Part shown: piece after piece, positions 42,540 to 52,412 of the stretch
Layout of the letters: each line of letters begins with the position of its first letter
How positions within the stretch are numbered: position 1 is the first letter of the stretch
DNA from: Granulicella sibirica
GTDB taxonomy: Bacteria > Acidobacteriota > Terriglobia > Terriglobales > Acidobacteriaceae
DNA length: 64,000 bases
NCBI RefSeq assembly: GCF_004115155.1
Contig: NZ_RDSM01000001.1
Span: 248,001 to 312,000, forward strand
Direction: 5' to 3'
Notes under the pieces: generated by a model
What the model saw: the letters and a program-made list of their open reading frames with translations, nothing else
Told to the model about the DNA's origin: nothing
Databases searched by the model: none
Position numbers and translations under genes: made by a program

Positions 42540-43823
42540 ATGCCTGAGATCACTCGCCGCCGTTCCGTTACCTGCAACATCGGAGGAGTCCGCGTCGGCT
42601 CCGAAGCTCCTGTCGTCGTGCAGTCGATGACCAATACCGATACTGCGGATGTGGAATCGACCGTCCAGCAGATCGCGGCGCTGGCTCGTGCCGGATCCGA
42701 GATGGTTCGCATCACGGTCAACAACGACGATGCGGCGAAGGCTGTTCCGTACATCATCGAAGGCATCGCGGCCAAGGGCTGGAATACTCCGATCATCGGG
42801 GACTTCCACTACAACGGACATCAGCTTCTAACCAAGTATCCCGACTGCGCCGAGGCGCTGGCGAAGTATCGCATCAATCCTGGCAACTGCTCGATCGGGC
42901 GCAAGGACGACGATAACTTCCGCACGATGGTCGAAGTTGCGGTCAAGCACCAGAAGCCGGTTCGCATCGGCGTCAACTGGGGTTCGCTCGACCAGGCTCT
43001 GCTCACCAAGATGATGGACGAGAACTCGAAGCTGAGCGATCCGCTTCCGGCGCGCGATGTGATGATGGAGGCGATGGTCGTTTCGGCGGTCGACAATGCT
43101 GCTGCTGCCGAGCGTTACGGGCTTCGTCGCGATCAGATCATCCTTTCGGCCAAGGTTTCGGGGGTTCGGGATCTGGTGGATGTTTATTCCGAGCTGGCTC
43201 GGCGTTGCGATCATGCGCTTCACCTTGGGTTGACCGAGGCTGGGATGGGCATGAAGGGCGTTGTGGCTTCGACGGCTGGTCTTTCTCCTTTGCTCCTGGC
43301 TGGAATCGGGGATACGATTCGGGTTTCGTTGACTCCGACTCCGGGCGGCGACCGCTCGGAAGAGGTTCGTTGCGGGCAGCAGATCCTGCAATCGCTTGGG
43401 ATTCGCAGCTTCATGCCGCAGGTGACGAGCTGTCCTGGATGCGGACGGACGACTTCGACTTACTTCCAGAAGCTGGCGGAAGACATCCAGGGCTACCTGG
43501 TTGAGTCGATGCCGGAGTGGAAGAAGGTTTATCCGGGCGTCGAGGAGTTGAAGCTGGCCGTGATGGGATGCATCGTCAACGGTCCGGGCGAAAGCAAGCA
43601 TGCCAACATCGGCATCTCGCTTCCCGGGACATTCGAGGATCCGAAGGCTCCGGTTTACGTGGACGGGAAGTTGTTCACAACGCTCAAGGGCGATCACATC
43701 GTCGAGGAGTTCCAGGTGATTCTCGATGAGTATGTCCAGAAGCGTTATGGCAGCGGGACTCATGTGACGACTCCTACGGCCAAGGCTGAGGTGGAACCTC
43801 CGGTTTTCGCGGTGCTGCAGTAG
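42540..43823 (+). CDS. ispG: 4-hydroxy-3-methylbut-2-enyl diphosphate synthase
   Basis: 427 residues. Makes HMBPP from MEcPP in the non-mevalonate isoprenoid pathway, using a [4Fe-4S] cluster. The barrel begins [20 protein letters not shown]; the cluster Cys are in [10 protein letters not shown] and [10 protein letters not shown], with Glu of NGPGE as the fourth ligand. [12 protein letters not shown] and [14 protein letters not shown] are typical. Divergent from tRNA-Arg, 34 bp away. Nothing in the leader suggests regulation. Confidence 0.95.
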   Translation: MPEITRRRSVTCNIGGVRVGSEAPVVVQSMTNTDTADVESTVQQIAALARAGSEMVRITVNNDDAAKAVPYIIEGIAAKGWNTPIIGDFHYNGHQLLTKYPDCAEALAKYRINPGNCSIGRKDDDNFRTMVEVAVKHQKPVRIGVNWGSLDQALLTKMMDENSKLSDPLPARDVMMEAMVVSAVDNAAAAERYGLRRDQIILSAKVSGVRDLVDVYSELARRCDHALHLGLTEAGMGMKGVVASTAGLSPLLLAGIGDTIRVSLTPTPGGDRSEEVRCGQQILQSLGIRSFMPQVTSCPGCGRTTSTYFQKLAEDIQGYLVESMPEWKKVYPGVEELKLAVMGCIVNGPGESKHANIGISLPGTFEDPKAPVYVDGKLFTTLKGDHIVEEFQVILDEYVQKRYGSGTHVTTPTAKAEVEPPVFAVLQ

Positions 43824-43873
43824 GCGATGTTTCCCTGGGGTACCCCCCCTCCCCATAGCCTGCGTCCAAATCA

Positions 43874-43926
43874 TTTGTAATGATGGACTTGCACGGAAGC
43901 ATGGGGTGCAAATATATCATTACAAA
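43874..43926. repeat. 11-bp perfect inverted repeat
   Basis: TTTGTAATGAT (43874-43884) and ATCATTACAAA (43916-43926) are exact complements separated by 31 bp. ATCATT-TGT-AATGAT (43870-43884) also folds on its own. Purpose unknown; it could terminate ispG or be part of a dispersed repeat. Confidence 0.6.
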
Positions 43927-43994
43927 GAAGTTACGGCTAAATATTAGTCAGCAAAGGACTTAGTGCCTCCTGCGAGTTTTGTGCCCGACCCGGG

Positions 43995-44033
43995 CCACCT
44001 TCGGCATGGAAAGCTGCGCCGAAGGTGGGGCAC
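43995..44033. repeat. REP-like hairpin element, copy 1
   Basis: CCACCTTCGGC (43995-44005) and GCCGAAGGTGG (44018-44028) form a perfect 11-bp stem with a 12-nt loop, followed by GGCACCC. The same framework (CCACCTT..GCC ... GCGAAGATGGGGCACC) occurs at 52.34 kb. Confidence 0.65.
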
Positions 44034-44198
44034 CCACTTCTTCCCCCGATGGGCGGCCGACACTCCCTTCTACTAACCTTCTGACTTAATTGTAGCGATC
44101 TCACCGAAACTAAAAGGACACCTCTCATTCCGTTTGGAATGAACGGTTTACGTGGTTTAGGGGCTTGACACGCGATTTTGCCTTTGTTTTCACGCTTT

Positions 44199-45410
44199 TT
44201 ATTTTTCGTTCAGCGGCGTCGAGCGCTGGCGCAGGTCCTTGAGGCTATAGAAGGTGCCTCTCCAGCGGACGCCTCCCTGCCATAGGGTGATGGCCATCGA
44301 ACGGAGCAGGGCGAAGATGAACATTGCGGCTGCTACCGGGAAGAAGGCCGCAGTCCAGGTGGGGATGCCGGAACGCTTGCCGTAGATCCAGTAGCCCCAG
44401 ACGACGGCGGCGACGGTGATCCATGCGGGCAGCCGGGTGGGCTCGTAGAAGACCTCGAAGGCTGGAGCTACGGCGAAGACAGCTAACCAGCCGCAGGCCA
44501 TGAGAAGAAGCGAGATGTGGAAGCGGAAGCCGGAGAAGACGTTCTTGGTCATGACGCCGATGAGGCCCCAGGCTCCGGGTGCCCAGTGGACCTCGACGAG
44601 GCCAAGGCCGAAGGCGACTCGCTGACGGAGACCGGCTTTTTTGACCCGGCGGGCCAGGGTGAGGTCTTCGAGGATGTCCATCTTCTGGGCCTCGAAGCCC
44701 CCGATCTGAAGGTAGGCGGAGCGCCGCATCATGTTGAAGGCACCTACGCCGACGGCATCGCGGATGGCCCTGGGGTCGGCCACCTTCCATGGGCGTGCGA
44801 CCCAGAGGGCAAAGGTCTGGAAGAAGCCCATGAGGAGGCCCTCGTCCCAACGAAGAATGACGAGGGTGGGCATGGTGACGATGTGGTCGGCCTGGGTTTC
44901 GACGGCGTGGACGAGGGTGCGGCGGAGGGCGTCGGGGCGGAACATGACGTCGGCGTCGGTGAAGAGGAGGAACTCAGGCTGGAGGAGGACGGCGGCTTCG
45001 CGGGCTCCGAGGGCGAGGGCGTGGGTTTTGCCGAGCCAGCCTTCGGGAAGGTCCGTGACGTGGAGGACGGTGAGGCGGCCGGGGTAGAGGATGGCCGTCT
45101 GGTCCATGAGGATGCCGGTGAGGTCCTTGGAGCGGTCGTTAACGGCGATGACGTGGATGTTGGGGTAGTCCTGCTCCATGAGCGACTGGAGGCAGGCGTG
45201 GATGTTCGCGCCTTCGTCGCGGGCGGGGACGATGACGGTAAGCCAGGGCCGGCCTTCTGGCATGCGATCGTAGGCGGGAAGAAGGAGGTCGGGGACCTTG
45301 GGCAGGCCTCGGGCGGCGGCGGCTGTCTTCCAGATCCAGCCGAGGGCGACGATCCAGGCGATGAAGCGTATGGCGCTATCGAAGACGGGGCCGAGGAGCG
45401 CAACGGTCAT
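44199..45410 (-). CDS. family 2 glycosyltransferase, membrane-bound
   Basis: About 403 residues. An N-terminal helix (FIAWIVALGWIW), then a GT-A domain with LTVIVPARDEGANI, VNDRSKDLTG, the DAD metal motif in LLFTDADVMF and the acceptor region DILEDLTLARRVK; three or four C-terminal helices follow (about 300-390). Layout resembles HpnB-like or cellulose-synthase-type transferases, so lipid or polysaccharide glycosylation at the membrane is likely. ATG 45410 overlaps the stop of the MFS gene as ATGA; the longer frame to 46838 only crosses that gene and is not coding. Confidence 0.87.
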   Translation of the reverse strand: MTVALLGPVFDSAIRFIAWIVALGWIWKTAAAARGLPKVPDLLLPAYDRMPEGRPWLTVIVPARDEGANIHACLQSLMEQDYPNIHVIAVNDRSKDLTGILMDQTAILYPGRLTVLHVTDLPEGWLGKTHALALGAREAAVLLQPEFLLFTDADVMFRPDALRRTLVHAVETQADHIVTMPTLVILRWDEGLLMGFFQTFALWVARPWKVADPRAIRDAVGVGAFNMMRRSAYLQIGGFEAQKMDILEDLTLARRVKKAGLRQRVAFGLGLVEVHWAPGAWGLIGVMTKNVFSGFRFHISLLLMACGWLAVFAVAPAFEVFYEPTRLPAWITVAAVVWGYWIYGKRSGIPTWTAAFFPVAAAMFIFALLRSMAITLWQGGVRWRGTFYSLKDLRQRSTPLNEK

Positions 45411-46660
45411 GCTGTCGCGGGACCGGGATCGGGTGTGGGCGTCGAGCGGGCGACGATCGATCCGAGGAAGAAGATGGCCGAGCCGAGGATGAGGGAGATG
45501 AGCGTGACGCCAAGGCCCTTCGAGAGGGTGGAGCGATCGCTGACGGCTCCGATAACGCGGGGGGAGAGCGTGTCTCCGAAGGCGTGGATGAAGAAGAGCT
45601 GGCCGGCCATGGCGGTTGCGCGGACGGTCGCGGGCACGGCGTTGAGAGTGGCGGCGTTGACGGGGCCAGTTCCGAGGAAGATGAAGAAGATGGACGCGGC
45701 AAGGGATGGCAGGGTGAACTGATGCGGGCCGAAGAAGCAGACGATGCCACATGGGGTGGCGAGCAGGGCTCCGAGGGCTGGGACGAGGTAGAGTGCGCCA
45801 CGGTTGGTCTTGAACCACTTCTGCGCGATGGTTCCGCCAGTGATGGTTCCGCAGAGGCCCGCTACGACGGTGATGGCTCCCATGATGAAGGCGGCGGACT
45901 CCTGCGAGCGGCCGTCGACGCGCTGGAGGAAGGAGGGCATCCAGACGGAGATGCCTCCGATGGTGAAAGTGACGGCGGCGTAGCCGAGGATGGAGCAGAC
46001 GTAGGGCTTGTTCCTGAGCAGGGCGAGGACGGTTCCCTTCTCGATTTTGGCCTTGCCCTCGATACTTCCGCTGCGTGCGGGCTCCTTCATGAAGACGGCG
46101 ATGAGGAGAGCGATGATGACTCCGGGGACGGCGGAGACGACGAAGGAGGCGCGCCAACCGAAGTGGGAGCCGACGAGGCCGCCGACGAGATAGCCGAGCG
46201 CTGCTCCGACGGGGATAGCGATGTTGAAGATGGTGAGGACGCGGTTGCGCTGGTCTTCGGGGTAGAAGTCGGCGAGGACGGCGGGGCCGAAGATGCCGAA
46301 GGAGGCCTCGCCGACGCCGAGGGCGGCGTGGCGGATATTGAGCGAATCGAAGGAGTGGACGGAGGCGGTGAAGAAGTTGATGGCCGACCAGAAGAGGGCG
46401 GCGGCGACGATCATGGGCTTGCGGGGGAAACGGTCGCCGAGCCATCCGGTGATAGGCGAGGAGGCCATGTAGGCGATCATGAACCAGAAGACGAGCGAGC
46501 CTAGTTTTTCGTCGGAGATGCTGAACTCGTGCTTGACCTGCTCCTGGACGCCGGGGAGGATGTATCGGTCGATGTAGTTGACGAAGTTGAGCGCGGTGAG
46601 GAGGACGAGCGCGACCGTGGCTCCTGCGACGGGGAGGGCTGATTTTGGCTGGCCGGGCAT
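45407..46660 (-). CDS. MFS transporter, spinster-like
   Basis: 417 residues and 12 predicted membrane helices. NFVNYIDRYILPGVQEQ near the start and WLGDRFPRKPMIV (the loop 2-3 motif of the superfamily) are characteristic of the Spns-type group; VGEASFGIFGPAVLADFYP is typical of the fourth and fifth helices. Substrate unknown. It lies just upstream of the glycosyltransferase and overlaps it, so the two are probably translated together. Confidence 0.88.
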   Translation of the reverse strand: MPGQPKSALPVAGATVALVLLTALNFVNYIDRYILPGVQEQVKHEFSISDEKLGSLVFWFMIAYMASSPITGWLGDRFPRKPMIVAAALFWSAINFFTASVHSFDSLNIRHAALGVGEASFGIFGPAVLADFYPEDQRNRVLTIFNIAIPVGAALGYLVGGLVGSHFGWRASFVVSAVPGVIIALLIAVFMKEPARSGSIEGKAKIEKGTVLALLRNKPYVCSILGYAAVTFTIGGISVWMPSFLQRVDGRSQESAAFIMGAITVVAGLCGTITGGTIAQKWFKTNRGALYLVPALGALLATPCGIVCFFGPHQFTLPSLAASIFFIFLGTGPVNAATLNAVPATVRATAMAGQLFFIHAFGDTLSPRVIGAVSDRSTLSKGLGVTLISLILGSAIFFLGSIVARSTPTPDPGPATA

Positions 46661-46690
46661 TGCGGGAAGGATAACAGGTTGGGGTAACGG

Positions 46691-47743
46691 CTACGGCTGG
46701 CCGGGACCCAATTCCGGTTGTTTTTCGGTGACGGTGCAGAAGGTGGAGGCGGCCATGGCGGCGTCCTGTTCCTTCGGCTTCACGGTCTGGAAGTGATTCG
46801 GGTCGGCATACCTTGGGTGTGCCCCGGGGACACCCCAATCGCCACCCCAGACGAGCCCGAGCGATGCACCGATGCGGCCGATGTCCTCGTAACTGCCTGA
46901 AAAGATGAGGTTGTTGTCGGGCCCGAGACGGACGACATCGAAGGCAAGACCGTAGCTGTGCATGCCGGGTTTGCTGCTCGCCGTGCTGTGCTGATCGTAA
47001 AAGGCCTGTTGGGCCTGGAGCGAACGGCAGGTCTCGAGGACCTTGATCTTGATGCCGTTGCGAGCGGCCTCCTGGATTAGCTTTCGCGCGAGGTCGGCGA
47101 CGGGGGGCTTGAGGTCGTCGATGTTGGCGTCGAGGGTGAGGCGCTTGACCTGGGCGGTGAGTTGCTGCTGCTGCTGGGAAACCTGACCGAGCTGGGCCGT
47201 GAGGGCTTCGCTCTGGGCGTGGACCTTCTGAAGGTCGGCGAGGATGATCTCCTGCTGGGGGATCTTGCCTTTGAGGCTCTTCAATTGCGACTCGAGGGTG
47301 GCGGATAGGCCACCGAGGTCGCTACTGCGCTGCTTGAGGCTGGCGAAGGCGGCGTCGGTCTGCTGCACGCGGTTGCTGAGGTCGGTCAGTTCGGCGCCGG
47401 TGTGTTTGAGGTCGTTGCTGAGGTCGTTCTTCTTCTGGGTGATCTGGGTGGTGAGGTCGTTATACGTGCGGTAGCCAGCGGCGGTGAGGAAGAGAAGGAA
47501 GAGGGCGATGGGAACGCCGGCGAATCCGGCGAAGAGCTTGAGCCAGCTCCAGAGTTTTTCGATGGCGGAGCCGATCCACTCGGATTGGGCTACCTTCGCG
47601 TCGGAGAAGCGGGCGTTGAGGGCAGCGGCGACCTTGGCGTCGACGAGATCCGCCACGTAGGCGTTGAGGTCGAGGGTGGCGCCGCACGCCTGGCAAAAGG
47701 CGGCGCCTTCGGGATTTTCCTTGCTGCAACGAAAACACACCAT
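46691..47743 (-). CDS. membrane-anchored M15-type peptidase with N-terminal zinc ribbon
   Basis: About 350 residues. A double CxxC zinc ribbon (CFRCSKENPEGAAFCQACG) is followed by a membrane helix (FAGVPIALFLLFLTAAGY), a coiled coil rich in Gln and Ser (about 95-210) and a C-terminal peptidase domain with GMHSYGLAFDVV and DPNHFQ, the zinc His/Asp/His set of the M15 D-Ala-D-Ala or endolysin group. It would act on cell-wall peptides outside the membrane. The zinc ribbon on the cytoplasmic side is unusual for this group. Start ATG 47743 is preferred; the frame is open to 47806. Confidence 0.83.
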   Translation of the reverse strand: MVCFRCSKENPEGAAFCQACGATLDLNAYVADLVDAKVAAALNARFSDAKVAQSEWIGSAIEKLWSWLKLFAGFAGVPIALFLLFLTAAGYRTYNDLTTQITQKKNDLSNDLKHTGAELTDLSNRVQQTDAAFASLKQRSSDLGGLSATLESQLKSLKGKIPQQEIILADLQKVHAQSEALTAQLGQVSQQQQQLTAQVKRLTLDANIDDLKPPVADLARKLIQEAARNGIKIKVLETCRSLQAQQAFYDQHSTASSKPGMHSYGLAFDVVRLGPDNNLIFSGSYEDIGRIGASLGLVWGGDWGVPGAHPRYADPNHFQTVKPKEQDAAMAASTFCTVTEKQPELGPGQP

Positions 47744-47834
47744 CGCGGATGATCCCTGGGCTGTCTGTGAAGACTTAGGGTAAGTGCTTTGGGAATCAAT
47801 CCGCAACGGGAGTTTTGAGGGAACCGGGGATGGC

Positions 47835-48248
47835 TTAGGAAGGCTTGGAGTCGGTGGGGCGGGGATAGGTGGCGGTGACTACGGTGGAGATGCCGCCTCG
47901 GGGGCGGAAGTCACCCTTGACGACTGCCCAGACGGGGTCGGTGGCCTTGACCAGGTCGTTGAGGACCTGGTTGGCGATGTTTTCCTGGAAGATGCCGAGA
48001 TTGCGGTAGTGGAAGAGGTATTCCTTGAAAGACTTGAGCTCGAGGCAATGCTCGCGGGGCATGTAGCGGACGGTGAGGATGCCGAAGTCGGGTAGGCCGG
48101 TCTTGGGGCAGATGCTGGTGAACTCGGGATCGTCGATGAGGATCTCGTAGCCCTGGAACTGGTTCTGCCAGGTGTCGATCGAGGGGAAGACGTGGTCGAG
48201 ACCCGACTTCGCGTGGTCGTCGGTGTAGCCGGTGTTCTGTGTGCGCAT
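47835..48248 (-). CDS. queF: NADPH-dependent 7-cyano-7-deazaguanine reductase
   Basis: 137 residues, the unimodular QueF type. Reduces preQ0 to preQ1 for tRNA queuosine. FTSICPKTGLPDFG holds the Cys that forms the thioimide adduct and its Asp partner; ELKSFKEYLFHYRNLGIFQE is the QueF motif that binds NADPH. Start 4 bp after the TPR gene stop, so translation may be coupled. The YhhQ-like transporter at 18.4 kb serves the same pathway. Confidence 0.95.
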   Translation of the reverse strand: MRTQNTGYTDDHAKSGLDHVFPSIDTWQNQFQGYEILIDDPEFTSICPKTGLPDFGILTVRYMPREHCLELKSFKEYLFHYRNLGIFQENIANQVLNDLVKATDPVWAVVKGDFRPRGGISTVVTATYPRPTDSKPS

Positions 48249-48252
48249 CTGG

Positions 48253-50367
48253 CTATTTTACTGGCTTGCCGCTTACCTCGGCGTGAGCGAGCTTGGTGCG
48301 GGCGCCTTCGAGCTGGTGGCGGACCTTTTCGACGTCGGCGGGGTCGGAGTCTGCCGGGAGAGACTGGGCGAACTCGGTCATGGCGCGCTCCCACTGGGTG
48401 ACGGCGAGCTTGAGGCGGCCAGTCTTCTCGTAGACCTGGCCGAGGTGATCGTGGACGGTGGCGTCGGCGCTGGAGCGCTCGATGGCCTTATGGAGGTTCT
48501 GCTCGGCGAGGGTGTTCTGGCCGAGTTTGAAGTAGACCCAGCCGAGGGAGTCGAGGTAGGCGTAGTTCTGGGGGTCGAGCTCGACGGCGGTTTTGATCAT
48601 CTCGAGAGCCTCGGGAAGCTTCTCGCCACGGTCGGCGAGCATATAGCCGAGGTAGTTCAGGATCGTGGGATCCTTGGGGTCGGTCGCGAGGGCCTTGCGG
48701 AACTCGGCTTCGGCAAGGTCGAACTCCTTGGCGCGGTCGTAGAGTTCACCGCGGAGGAAGGTGACGTACCGCTTCTCTTCAGGGCGGGTGGCGGAGGCGG
48801 AGGCGATGTCGAGCTCGGCGTTGGCTTCCTTGTACTGGCGGAGGCGGATGAGCATCTGGCCGAGGGCGAGGTGGACGTCACGATCGTCGGTGGCACCGGT
48901 CAACTGGGCTTTGGCGAGGGCGAGACCCTCGTCGATCTTGCCGGTGTCGGTGAGTTGCTGGGCGTACATCAGCTGGACGTTCTTATCCTTGGGGAAGGCC
49001 TTGGCGGCTTCGGCTCCGACGGCGGTGGCTTCCTTGAACTGATGGGCGTCGCGGTAGGTGTCTACCTCGCCCTGATAGCCGCGGACGGTAAAATCTCCGC
49101 CGAGGGCTACTACCTGCTTGTAGGCGGCGATGGCTTCGGGGGTCTTGTCTTCTTCCTTGTAGATGGAGCCGAGGCGGTCGAGAAAGAGGTAGCGATTGCC
49201 CTTCTCCTGCTCGGAGTAGTTGCCGTCGGGATGGGACGAGGCGGCTAGGAGCTTCTCGAGGACCCCGGTCGCCTCGGGGTATTGGCCGAGGGAGTCGTAG
49301 AGGAGGGCTTCGTTGTAGTTCAGCTCGGGATTATCGGGGGCGAGGGACTTGGCCTTTTCGAGAGTGGCGAGGGACTCCTTGTAGTGGCCCTGGCGGCGCT
49401 GAACCTCGGAGATGTGGATCTGGGACTGGACGTCCTGCGGTTCGGCGGTGAGGATGGCCTGGAGGGTCTTCATCGCCTCGTCGAGCTGTCCGTCGAGGAG
49501 AAGGGCGTTGGCGAGGCCGCGCTCGGCGTCGAGGTTATCGGGCTCCATGTCGAGGGCGCGGCGGTAGGCGGCGGCGGCCTGCCTGGGGTCCTTGAGCTGG
49601 TCGTAGCTGGCGCCGAGGGCGTATTCCATACGCTCGGTGCGGTCGGTCTCGGGGACGGCCATGAGGGCATCGACAGCGCGCTGGGGACTTCCCTCCTCGG
49701 TGTAGAGGCGGGCCATGTTGAGGACGACTTCTTCGGAGTTCGAATCTATGCCCTGGGCAGCGCGGAACTCTTTTTCGGCCTTTACGGAGTCGTGGTTGAC
49801 GCCATAGAGCTGGCCGAGGAGGAGCTTGGTCTCTACGTCATTGGGCTTGAGCTCGGCGAGCTTTTCGTACTCGGCGATGGCGAGCTTGAGCATGTCGGCG
49901 GCTTGCGCGCCCTGCATGTCTCCGAGGGAACGGACGTAGACCTTGCCGAGAAGCTCATGGGCGGCGAGATCGTCGGGGTTACGGGTGACCTGCTCCTGCG
50001 CGGCCTGGACGGCTTCGCGAATGCGGCCGAGGCGGAAGTAGAGGTCTCCGAGGCCGTCCTGCAGGAGGGTAGAACTGGGGTCGGCGTCGAGGGCGAGCTT
50101 GTATTGCTCGATGGCCTGGGTGGCGTAGTCGGGGCGGCCGGCGTTGACCGCCATCTCTTCATAGAGATGGGCGAGGCCGTAGTGATAGTAGGAGGTCGCG
50201 CGGTCGGGTGCCTTGGTCGTTTCTGACACCGTGACAGGGTTCTTTTCATTCCTGGGGCCGACCTGGGCCATCACGGCGTGAGCAGCCAGAAGAGCGGCGG
50301 CGGCCGGAAGCAAGCGAGTGGAGCGGAGAATCCGAGGAGCGGAAGAGCGCAGAAACGACAGGGTCAT
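48253..50367 (-). CDS. exported TPR-repeat protein
   Basis: About 704 residues. Signal sequence (MTLSFLRSSAPRILRSTRLL, then AAAALLAAHAVMAQ) and about 14 tetratricopeptide units, for example AIEQYKLALDADPSSTLLQD, AAAYRRALDMEPDNLDAERG and EMIKTAVELDPQNYAYLDSL. No catalytic domain is visible; scaffolding of envelope complexes is a typical role. Start ATG 50367 is chosen over the frame opening at 50436 because it gives a regular signal peptide. Precedes queF by 4 bp. Confidence 0.88.
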   Translation of the reverse strand: MTLSFLRSSAPRILRSTRLLPAAAALLAAHAVMAQVGPRNEKNPVTVSETTKAPDRATSYYHYGLAHLYEEMAVNAGRPDYATQAIEQYKLALDADPSSTLLQDGLGDLYFRLGRIREAVQAAQEQVTRNPDDLAAHELLGKVYVRSLGDMQGAQAADMLKLAIAEYEKLAELKPNDVETKLLLGQLYGVNHDSVKAEKEFRAAQGIDSNSEEVVLNMARLYTEEGSPQRAVDALMAVPETDRTERMEYALGASYDQLKDPRQAAAAYRRALDMEPDNLDAERGLANALLLDGQLDEAMKTLQAILTAEPQDVQSQIHISEVQRRQGHYKESLATLEKAKSLAPDNPELNYNEALLYDSLGQYPEATGVLEKLLAASSHPDGNYSEQEKGNRYLFLDRLGSIYKEEDKTPEAIAAYKQVVALGGDFTVRGYQGEVDTYRDAHQFKEATAVGAEAAKAFPKDKNVQLMYAQQLTDTGKIDEGLALAKAQLTGATDDRDVHLALGQMLIRLRQYKEANAELDIASASATRPEEKRYVTFLRGELYDRAKEFDLAEAEFRKALATDPKDPTILNYLGYMLADRGEKLPEALEMIKTAVELDPQNYAYLDSLGWVYFKLGQNTLAEQNLHKAIERSSADATVHDHLGQVYEKTGRLKLAVTQWERAMTEFAQSLPADSDPADVEKVRHQLEGARTKLAHAEVSGKPVK

Positions 50368-50542
50368 AAGCAATGGTTTCCTCGGGCCGGTCAAAAGGTG
50401 TCGGCAGTGGTGCAGGGACAGCAGGCAACAACTCATACTTTAGACGGTACGATACACGCTTTGGATGCTGTTCCGGAATACCCGATTGGGCTAACCTCTG
50501 TGCTTTTGCGGCGCTTCCCTTTGCGGAAAGCCTTGCCAGAGG

Positions 50543-52189
50543 TTATCCGTGGCGGAAGTGGCGGACTCCGGTGAAGACCATGGCGACGTCAAGGGCGTCG
50601 GCTGCGGCAATGACTTCGGCGTCACGGACGGAGCCTCCGGGCTGGATGACGGCGGTGGAACCGGCTTTCGCGATCATCTCGAGGCCGTCGGCGAAGGGGA
50701 AGAAAGCGTCGCTGGCGGCGACGGTGCCGGCGAGCGGGAGGACGGCCTTCATGGCTCCGAAGCGGGCGGCGTCGACGCGGCTCATCTGGCCGGCTCCGAT
50801 GCCGACGGTCTGGCCGAAGCCCTCGGCGAAGCGGCCATAGACGATCGCGTTCGACTTCACGTGCTTGCAGATGCTCCAGGAGAAGAGGAGGGCCTTCATC
50901 TCCTCGACGGTCGGGGGGCGCTTGGTGACGACCTTGAGGTCAGCTTCGGTGATGCGGAGGCGATCGGCATCCTGCACGAGGAAGCCGCCTGAGACCTGCT
51001 TGAGGACGCGTGGGGTCTTGATGGGGTCGATGGCGACGAGGCGAAGGTTCTTCTTGGTGGCGAAGCGCTCGAGGGCTTCGGGAGTGAACGACGGGGCGAC
51101 GATCGCTTCGACGAAGAGCTTGGCGATCTCCTCGGCGGCGGCGGCGTCTACCTCGCGGTTGATGCCGATGACGCCACCGAAGGCGGAGACGGGATCGGCT
51201 TCGAGGGCGCGCTTGTACGCTTCGAGGACCGTGGTACCGGCTGCTGCTCCGCAGGGGTTGGTGTGCTTGATGATGGCGACGACGGCGGAGGAGGAGTCGA
51301 ACTCGCTGACGATCTCCCAACAGGCGTCGAGATCGACGATGTTGTTGTAGCTGAGCTCTTTGCCCTGCAACTGCTTTGCGCCTGCGACGCCTTTGCCGGA
51401 ACCATCAATATAGATGGCGGCGCGCTGGTGGGGGTTCTCGCCATAGCGGAGGACTTTATCGAGGGGGTCGATGACGCGGAGGACCTGGGGGAGAGCAGTT
51501 TCGGCGAAGACGGCCTTGCCGCTCGGGGCTTCGATGGACTCGAGCGCGGTTGCGATCCCGGCGTCATAGGCGGCGGTGACCGCGAAGGCCTTTTTGGCCA
51601 GGCCCCAGCGGGTGGCGTGGCAGAGGGCGCCCTCGCTGGCGGCCATCTCGCCGAGGATGGCTTCGTAGTCGGAGGCGGAGGTGACTACGGCCACGTCGGC
51701 GAAGTTCTTTGCCGCGGAGCGGACCATGGACGGGCCGCCAATATCGATGTTTTCGATGACCTCGGCGAAGCTGACGCCGGGCTTCCCTGCCGTCTTTTCG
51801 AAGGCGTAGAGGTTCACGATGACCATGTCGATCGGCTCGATTTCGTGCTCGGCAACAGCCGCTACGTGCTCGGGGTTAGTGCGGATGTGGAGGATGCCGC
51901 CATGGACCTTGGGGTGGAGGGTCTTGACGCGGCCGTCGAGCATTTCGGGGAAGCCGGTGAGCTCGCTGATATCCATGACTTCGAGGCCGCCGGCGCGGAG
52001 TGCGGCCGAGGTTCCTCCGGTGGAGACGAGCTTGACGCCGAATGCGGCGAGGCCCTTAGCGAAGTCGACTACGCCGGTCTTGTCCGTCACCGAGAGCAGG
52101 GCTCGCCGGATGGGGCGGAGGCCTTCGGGAGTCTGCGTGTTGGTGGAGGCGACGGCTTCGGTGGCGGGGATCGGGCTTTGGATAGTCAC
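50543..52189 (-). CDS. purH: bifunctional AICAR formyltransferase / IMP cyclohydrolase
   Basis: 548 residues. Last two steps of IMP synthesis. The N-terminal cyclohydrolase starts [20 protein letters not shown] and has [10 protein letters not shown] and [15 protein letters not shown]; the transformylase has [22 protein letters not shown] and [12 protein letters not shown]. The start is GTG at 52189, as no ATG fits before the conserved region. The TPR gene starts 175 bp downstream. The gap upstream (52190-52412) contains a REP-like repeat. Confidence 0.96.
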   Translation of the reverse strand: MTIQSPIPATEAVASTNTQTPEGLRPIRRALLSVTDKTGVVDFAKGLAAFGVKLVSTGGTSAALRAGGLEVMDISELTGFPEMLDGRVKTLHPKVHGGILHIRTNPEHVAAVAEHEIEPIDMVIVNLYAFEKTAGKPGVSFAEVIENIDIGGPSMVRSAAKNFADVAVVTSASDYEAILGEMAASEGALCHATRWGLAKKAFAVTAAYDAGIATALESIEAPSGKAVFAETALPQVLRVIDPLDKVLRYGENPHQRAAIYIDGSGKGVAGAKQLQGKELSYNNIVDLDACWEIVSEFDSSSAVVAIIKHTNPCGAAAGTTVLEAYKRALEADPVSAFGGVIGINREVDAAAAEEIAKLFVEAIVAPSFTPEALERFATKKNLRLVAIDPIKTPRVLKQVSGGFLVQDADRLRITEADLKVVTKRPPTVEEMKALLFSWSICKHVKSNAIVYGRFAEGFGQTVGIGAGQMSRVDAARFGAMKAVLPLAGTVAASDAFFPFADGLEMIAKAGSTAVIQPGGSVRDAEVIAAADALDVAMVFTGVRHFRHG

Positions 52190-52267
52190 CCCTTTATTTT
52201 AGCTGTGAGTCGGGGTTGAGGCAGGTCTCTTTTGGGCGTGAGGCGGGTGAGGAAAAGATGGCGAAAC

Positions 52268-52385
52268 GCAGATTCCCTTCGGGAATGACAACCAGAAAGG
52301 CAATCACCAATGCAAGGTGGCGGTTCGGCGGTTTTGGGTCTCCCACCTTAGCCGACGGTGACGCTGTCGGCGAAGATGGGGCACC
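52268..52385. repeat. REP-like element, copy 2
   Basis: Two hairpins: ATTCCC-TTC-GGGAAT (52272-52286) and, further on, CCCACCTTAGCCGAC (52342-52356) with GTCGGCGAAGATGGGG (52366-52381), stem GCCGAC/GTCGGC. The second shares CCACCTT and TGGGGCACC with the copy at 43.99 kb. Confidence 0.65.
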
Positions 52386-52412
52386 GATGGTTTCGGCGGT
52401 TTTAGATGGTTA

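Larger units (their letters stand above)
43824..44198. other. 375-bp intergenic region with several repeats
   Basis: No gene is seen between ispG and the convergent glycosyltransferase gene. The region holds an 11-bp inverted repeat (43874-43926), a REP-like hairpin (43995-44033) and a small hairpin TCATTCC-GTTT-GGAATGA (44125-44142). Base composition is more A+T-rich than in the genes around it. Confidence 0.6.

Noticed and set aside
45411..46838. N-terminal extension of the glycosyltransferase frame to 879 residues
   Set aside because: The extra part is Arg-rich and overlaps the MFS gene in another frame; the ATG at 45410 overlapping the MFS stop explains the gene.
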